Shown: positions 59,734 through 64,000 of the stretch, piece after piece | Layout of the letters: each line of letters begins with the position of its first letter | Numbering within the stretch: the first letter of the stretch is position 1 | From: Candidatus Saccharimonadota bacterium | Lineage (GTDB): Bacteria; Patescibacteriota; Saccharimonadia; Saccharimonadales; UBA4665 | Reading direction: 5' to 3' | Assembly: GCA_028286245.1 (NCBI GenBank) | Contig: JAQBRY010000002.1 | Span: forward strand, 410,181-474,180 | DNA: 64,000 nucleotides | Position numbers and translations under genes: made by a program | Notes under the pieces: generated by a model | The model's input: the letters and a program-made list of their open reading frames with translations, nothing else | Database searches by the model: none | Told to the model about the DNA's origin: nothing

Positions 59734-61533
59734 ATGAGCGTACTCTCATCCGAAACCCAGCAATTAGTTGAGGCAGACCTTGTAGCAAGTGGTCTGTTGA
59801 CTGCCGAGAAGCTACAGGCCGAAAAGCAAAAAGCTGATGCCGACGCCACACCCCTATTTGGGTTGATGGTTAAAGATGGTTCAATTACCGAAGAGCAGCT
59901 AACCAAATCCATTGCCTCGGTTACCAAGGCGCCCTATGTCAATCTGACAGGGGTCAAGGTGGACGATAAGGTACTATCTTTGGTCCCTCAGGATATAGCA
60001 GAGCGCTATATGGCCGTGCCGCTTGGTGAAATGCAGCACCGCCTGGTGGTTGCCATGCTCGATGCCGACAACGTGCAGGCCGTGGACTTCCTCAGCAACA
60101 AGGTCGGCCGCCCACTAAAGGTCTACGTTGCTTCCGAAGCGGGCATCCGAAGCGTTCTACAGCAGTATTCAACTCGTCTCGATACGCAAATGGATGCTGA
60201 GCTCAAGATTAATTTGGGCAACACAAAATCAGTTAATGAATCAGACAATGCCGATACTGGTGACAACAGTAGCATAAAAACCATCGTGCAAGACTCGCCG
60301 ATTAGTAAGGCGCTCTCGGCTATTTTAGAATATGCAGCCAAGAACCGGGCCAGTGATGTTCACATTGAGCCTATGGAGCATGAGCTGAAGGTGCGCTGCC
60401 GTATCGATGGCATCTTGCGCGAAATTATGCGCTTGCCTAAAAACACCGAAGCGCCACTGATATCTCGTATTAAAATTTTGTCTAACCTTAAAATTGATGA
60501 ACACCGCATTCCTCAAGATGGCCAGTTTACCGTTAGTGTAGAGGGCCGGCCAATTGACCTCCGTATTGCCATTGCGCCCATTGTCTGGGGAGAGCAGGTG
60601 GTTATCCGTCTTCTCGATAAGACTGGCACCAGCTTACACCTAGAAGACATGGGCTATGCCGGACGGGCTCTTCGTACCATCCGTAAGGGTCTAAAGCAGT
60701 CAAACGGCATGATCCTTACCAGTGGTCCGACCGGCTCGGGTAAGTCAACCTCGCTCTACGCTCTTATTCAGGAGATCATGAACGACTCCATCAACATTGT
60801 GACGCTGGAAGACCCGGTTGAGTACAAGATGGATGGTATCAATCAGATCCAGGTCAATGCCGACATCGGCCTAACATTTGCATCCGGATTGCGTTCTATT
60901 CTGCGCCAAGACCCCGATGTGGTGATGGTTGGAGAAATCCGTGACCGAGAAACTGCTCAATTAGCCGTTCAAGCGGCCCTCACCGGGCACTTAGTGTTTA
61001 GTACGCTGCACACCAACTCGGCGGCCGGAATCTTGCCTCGTTTACTCGACATGGGCATCGAGCCGTTCCTGATTGCCTCTACGGTCCATACCGTGATTGG
61101 ACAGCGCCTGGTGCGCCGGATTGCACCGGAAGGCGCGGAGCAGTATCAGTCGAGCGAGCCGGAAGCGGCTGCTATCCATACGTCACTAGCCGACCTTTTG
61201 CCAAAGACAGAAGCTGACATCGACAGGGTAGTAGAAGACCTTGGCTTTAAAAACTTGCCCTTAGTCGGTCAAAACGCTTATACTTTAAGCAGAGGAAAAG
61301 ACAGTCCTTCGTCTCCGGGTGGCTACAAGGGTCGGCTCGGCCTATACGAAGTATTCGAAGTAACGGAATCAATCCAAGCACTAATTATGAAACAGGCCAC
61401 TAGCGGTATTATCCAAAAGCAAGCGCAAGACGAGGGCATGGTTACCATGCGCCAGGACGGCTACCTCAAGGCACTCGATGGGCGAACCACTGTGGCTGAG
61501 ATCAACCGTGTTGCTGCTGAGGAGATAAGTTGA
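59734..61533 (+). CDS. pilB: type IV pilus extension ATPase PilB, without the zinc tetracysteine motif
   Basis: 599 residues. An N-terminal GspE-type N1 domain (about 1-150), then N2, then the motor: Walker A TSGPTGSGKSTSLYAL, Asp box ITLEDPVEYK, Walker B DPDVVMVGEIRD and His box TGHLVFSTLHTN. In PilB/GspE a C-terminal CxxC...CxxC site binds zinc. Here the two places read RRIAPEGAEQY and GKDSPSSPGGYKGR with no Cys. It polymerises pilin at the inner membrane. No Shine-Dalgarno; only 9 bp after the upstream gene. Confidence 0.95.
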   Translation: MSVLSSETQQLVEADLVASGLLTAEKLQAEKQKADADATPLFGLMVKDGSITEEQLTKSIASVTKAPYVNLTGVKVDDKVLSLVPQDIAERYMAVPLGEMQHRLVVAMLDADNVQAVDFLSNKVGRPLKVYVASEAGIRSVLQQYSTRLDTQMDAELKINLGNTKSVNESDNADTGDNSSIKTIVQDSPISKALSAILEYAAKNRASDVHIEPMEHELKVRCRIDGILREIMRLPKNTEAPLISRIKILSNLKIDEHRIPQDGQFTVSVEGRPIDLRIAIAPIVWGEQVVIRLLDKTGTSLHLEDMGYAGRALRTIRKGLKQSNGMILTSGPTGSGKSTSLYALIQEIMNDSINIVTLEDPVEYKMDGINQIQVNADIGLTFASGLRSILRQDPDVVMVGEIRDRETAQLAVQAALTGHLVFSTLHTNSAAGILPRLLDMGIEPFLIASTVHTVIGQRLVRRIAPEGAEQYQSSEPEAAAIHTSLADLLPKTEADIDRVVEDLGFKNLPLVGQNAYTLSRGKDSPSSPGGYKGRLGLYEVFEVTESIQALIMKQATSGIIQKQAQDEGMVTMRQDGYLKALDGRTTVAEINRVAAEEIS

Positions 61534-61566
61534 TGAATCTGATAAGCACGGGAAGGGTGGAATAAA

Positions 61567-62634
61567 ATGCAGGGCCAACCAAGAATTGAGATACTACTAG
61601 AGCAGGTTATTAAAAAGAAAGCCTCGGACTTGCACTTGCAAGTTGGATTGCCACCGATGTTGCGTATTGACGGCGCACTAGCCCCGGCGACTGGCGCAGA
61701 AGTCCTCGACGAAGAATCTATTGAGGCACTGATTTTTGCCATCCTAGATGAAGATCAAAAGCAAATCCTCCTCAAAGATAAAGAGTTTGACTTTAGTTTT
61801 GCGTTTGGTGATCTTGGGCGCTTCCGTGTCAACGCTTTCCACGAGCGCGGTAACCTCGCTGCCGCGCTGCGTTTAATCCCTAACGAAATCTTAAGTATTG
61901 AACAGCTCGGTCTGCCCCAGATTGTAAATAAGTTTGCCGACTATCCCCGCGGCCTGGTACTGGTGACCGGTCCAACCGGATCAGGCAAATCAACCACGCT
62001 GGCGGCCTTGGTGCACAAGATTAACACCGAAAAATCTACGCACATTATTACCATCGAAGACCCGATTGAGTTTACGCACAAATCCCAAAAATCAGTCATT
62101 GTACAGCGTGAAGTCCACTACGATACCTATAGCTTTAGTGCCGCCCTTCGTTCAGCACTGCGTCAAGACCCTGATGTAGTCCTGTTGGGAGAGATGCGTG
62201 ACCTCGAAACTATTGCCAGTGCCATTACTATCGCCGAAACCGGCCACTTGGTGTTTGCTACCTTGCACACCAACAGTGCCTCGCAGAGTATTGACCGTAT
62301 GATCGACGTGTTCCCACCACACCAGCAGCCACAAATTAGGTCGCAGCTGGCAAACATTTTAATGGCTATTGTCTCCCAGCGCTTGGTGCCTACTGTCGGT
62401 GGTGGCCGGGTCGCTGCTGCCGAAATCCTGATTGCTAATGCGGCTGTCCGTAATATCATCCGTGAAGGCAAGAGCCACCAGCTCGAAGCAGTTATCCAGA
62501 CCGGTGCCGAGTTTGGCATGCAGAACATGGACAAAACACTTGCCAACTTGATTCACGAGGGCACTATTACCTATGACGAGGCCCGGAATTACGCTGTTGA
62601 TGTAGAAGAACTAGATAGGTTAATGCGGAACTAA
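61567..62634 (+). CDS. pilT: type IV pilus retraction ATPase PilT
   Basis: 355 residues, the normal length. Start ASDLHLQVGLPPMLRIDG, Walker A TGPTGSGKSTTLAALV, ITIEDPIEF, Walker B DPDVVLLGEMRD, His box ETGHLVFATLHTNSA and the retraction-specific AVRNIIREGKSHQL near the C-terminus. It depolymerises pili and drives twitching. GGGAAGGGTGG precedes the ATG. Its presence means the pilus can retract. Confidence 0.96.
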   Translation: MQGQPRIEILLEQVIKKKASDLHLQVGLPPMLRIDGALAPATGAEVLDEESIEALIFAILDEDQKQILLKDKEFDFSFAFGDLGRFRVNAFHERGNLAAALRLIPNEILSIEQLGLPQIVNKFADYPRGLVLVTGPTGSGKSTTLAALVHKINTEKSTHIITIEDPIEFTHKSQKSVIVQREVHYDTYSFSAALRSALRQDPDVVLLGEMRDLETIASAITIAETGHLVFATLHTNSASQSIDRMIDVFPPHQQPQIRSQLANILMAIVSQRLVPTVGGGRVAAAEILIANAAVRNIIREGKSHQLEAVIQTGAEFGMQNMDKTLANLIHEGTITYDEARNYAVDVEELDRLMRN

Positions 62635-62639
62635 CACCT

Positions 62640-63848
62640 ATGTTAAATTTTAAATATCAAGCACGCGAATCATCAACCGGAAAGCTCGTTAAAGCTCAGG
62701 TTGAAGCCGAGAGTGAACAGGCCGCCGCCAAGCTGATAAGCGGGCAAGGCTACATACCGCTCTCAATTGAACTTGAAAAGGCTGCCCGCCGCACATTCGG
62801 TAAGGTTAAAACTAAGGACAAAGTGCTGTTTAGCCGTCAGCTATCAACCCTGATTAACGCCGGTCTCCCACTGGTGCAGAGCTTGCGCAGTGTTACCGAA
62901 CAAACTCAGAGTAAAAAGCTTAAAGTTGTTGCTAACAAGCTGATTGCCGACGTAGAAGCCGGCATGTCCTTTAGTAAGGCGCTCGCCCAGCACCCGGATG
63001 TCTTTAACCGTGTCTTTATTAGCTTGGTCGAAGCAGCTGAAACTTCCGGTACTCTCGATAAGGGCCTGGAACGCCTTGCTAACCAGCAAGAAAAGGACGC
63101 CGAAATTATTTCTAAGGTCCGGGGAGCTATGATCTATCCTTTGATCGTTTTGCTGGTGATGCTCTGTGTTGTCGGCTTTATGATCGTAAAGGTCCTCCCG
63201 CAGGTTAAGAGTATTTACGATGGTATGCCGGGCGCAAATCTGCCGTTTATTACAATAGCACTGCTGGCAGTCTCTAACTTTGTTACCAAGTTCTGGTATT
63301 TGATAATTATTGCGCTTGGCCTAGTAGTGTTCTTTGGCTCGCGTTGGGCAAAAACCTTTGGTGGACGTTCGGTAATCGATAAGCTTAAAATGAAGGCCTG
63401 GCCCATTGGCCCGCTCTTTATGAAAATGTATATGGCCCGATTTTCCCGTACGGGCACCACGTTGGTCGCTAGCGGCGTGCCCCTCATACAAGTGCTAGAA
63501 ATTACGGCTGACGCCGTTGATAATGTCCACATTGCCGCCTCTATTGAGCGGGCAATCGAAAAGGTGAAGGGTGGCCGAGCCCTATCCGATGCCATTGCCA
63601 AGGATCCAAACTTCTTGGAGCTGGTGCCAAATATGCTTAAAATTGGCGAACAATCCGGGGCGCTTGAAAGCATGCTTGAAAAAGTTGCCGACTACTATGA
63701 AAAAGAAGTCGAAGACACTATTAAGAACATTAGCACCATTATTGAACCGGTCATGATGGTGATAATGGGCGTTATGGCCATTATTATCGTGGCGGCAATC
63801 ATGCTACCGATTTACGGACTGGTAAATCAGACCGGTTTTAGTGGTTAA
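62640..63848 (+). CDS. pilC: type IV pilus inner-membrane platform protein PilC
   Basis: 402 residues. Two GspF domains (about 70-190 with FSRQLSTLINAGLPLVQSL, and 270-395 with FSRTGTTLVASGVPLIQVLE) and three membrane helices (about 170-190, 205-235, 370-392). It anchors the PilB/PilT motors and the growing pilin filament. It starts 5 bp after pilT and ends 100 bp before the prepilin gene. Confidence 0.95.
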   Translation: MLNFKYQARESSTGKLVKAQVEAESEQAAAKLISGQGYIPLSIELEKAARRTFGKVKTKDKVLFSRQLSTLINAGLPLVQSLRSVTEQTQSKKLKVVANKLIADVEAGMSFSKALAQHPDVFNRVFISLVEAAETSGTLDKGLERLANQQEKDAEIISKVRGAMIYPLIVLLVMLCVVGFMIVKVLPQVKSIYDGMPGANLPFITIALLAVSNFVTKFWYLIIIALGLVVFFGSRWAKTFGGRSVIDKLKMKAWPIGPLFMKMYMARFSRTGTTLVASGVPLIQVLEITADAVDNVHIAASIERAIEKVKGGRALSDAIAKDPNFLELVPNMLKIGEQSGALESMLEKVADYYEKEVEDTIKNISTIIEPVMMVIMGVMAIIIVAAIMLPIYGLVNQTGFSG

Positions 63849-63875
63849 TACCACAACAAAATGTTGTCAAAAACC

Positions 63876-63903
63876 TTGTGTTTATCGGTGATACTGGTAT
63901 GAT
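63876..63903 (+). promoter_or_regulatory. prepilin promoter candidate
   Basis: TTGTGT (63876-63881), 16-bp spacer, extended -10 TGG-TATGAT (TATGAT 63898-63903). Predicted start near 63910, giving a 39-nt leader. A separate promoter for the major pilin after pilC is common. A palindrome ACAACAAAATGTTGT lies just upstream (63853-63867). Confidence 0.45.
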
Positions 63904-63948
63904 CAAACCATAAGCATTAATTAATAAAGCGCAAAGGGGGCATTTGCA

Positions 63949-64000
63949 ATGCTTAATAAATTACAAAAGATACACAAGAAAGATAGTGGATTTACCATTA
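63949..64000 (+). CDS. type IV prepilin, N-terminus (partial)
   Basis: Only the first 17 codons fit: MLNKLQKIHKKDSGFTI. A basic leader ending in Gly followed by Phe-Thr is the class III prepilin signal cut by PilD after the Gly. AAAGGGGG lies ~9 nt before the ATG. It follows pilC on the same strand and probably encodes the major pilin; the rest lies beyond the window. Confidence 0.8.
   Translation, partial: MLNKLQKIHKKDSGFTI

Noticed and set aside
1..64000. tRNA or rRNA genes
   Set aside because: I looked for T-loop motifs (GTTCGAATC type), CCA ends and rRNA-like stretches and saw none that folded into a cloverleaf. A tRNAscan-SE run could overrule this.
1..64000. CRISPR array or insertion sequences
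   Set aside because: No regularly spaced direct repeats, no transposase or integrase motifs. The palindrome at 27884-28001 has no repeat partner in the window.

Overview
The window looks like a chromosome segment of a Patescibacteria/CPR bacterium, most likely a Saccharibacteria (TM7) relative. The evidence is the set of compact, tightly packed core genes, the many small membrane proteins without clear homologues, a complete type IV pilus operon with small variant subunits, and several core enzymes that have lost metal ligands. TGA acts as an ordinary stop (for example at 30623-30625 and 30820-30822), so the UGA recoding of Gracilibacteria/SR1 is not seen. No rRNA, tRNA, CRISPR array, insertion sequence or integrase was recognised.

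Layout. 1-7180: end of groEL, a sugar-phosphate pair (SIS-like protein and cupin), a DUF1361 membrane protein, argS, a divergent HxlR regulator/flavin reductase pair with two palindromic operators, oligoribonuclease and small proteins. 7281-16983: information processing (dnaG, rpoD, a second sigma-70 factor, polA) with a P-type-ATPase-like membrane protein that lacks the phosphorylation domain. 17072-24201: small membrane proteins, a DUF721/DciA-like protein, fpg, a fused trehalose-6-phosphate synthase/phosphatase, holA, an aminoglycoside-nucleotidyltransferase-like gene and rpsT. 24393-33954: RNA metabolism (degenerate DHH protein, truB, rpsO, pnp, rnj) plus three tiny membrane proteins and a family-4-type uracil-DNA glycosylase. 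A long inverted repeat and a structured leader lie between rpsO and pnp. 34036-47722: pseudopilin, DUF3137-like membrane protein, ftsK, the rpsF-ssb-rpsR-efp-tlyA cluster, a Crp/Fnr regulator and ychF. 47822-53578: an accessory stretch with an HD-domain protein, a Shedu (DUF4263) nuclease candidate, an orphan gene and an exported trypsin-like protease. 53727-64000: a TPR-like protein, a large exported protein, and pilM-N-O-(small protein)-B-T-C followed by the start of a prepilin gene that runs off the window.

How it works together. The last 10 kb encodes the inner-membrane platform, extension and retraction motors and the first pilin of a type IV pilus, and the exported proteins in front of it are plausible pilus-associated surface factors. 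The replication, repair and RNA-decay genes are the housekeeping set expected of a reduced genome.

The most striking property of the DNA is regulatory. About two dozen genes have a sigma-70 -10 box ending only 6-12 nt before the start codon. In nine genes the gap is exactly 6 nt, which puts the predicted transcription start on the A of ATG (or G of GTG). Leaderless mRNA therefore seems a main mode of expression here, next to ordinary Shine-Dalgarno genes (ribosomal proteins, rnj, ssb, efp). This architecture was also used to choose several start codons. A second theme is loss of metal or catalytic residues from otherwise conserved proteins: DnaG zinc ribbon, PilB tetracysteine motif, UDG Fe-S ligands, the DHH motif, the P-type ATPase core and a PRPP loop.
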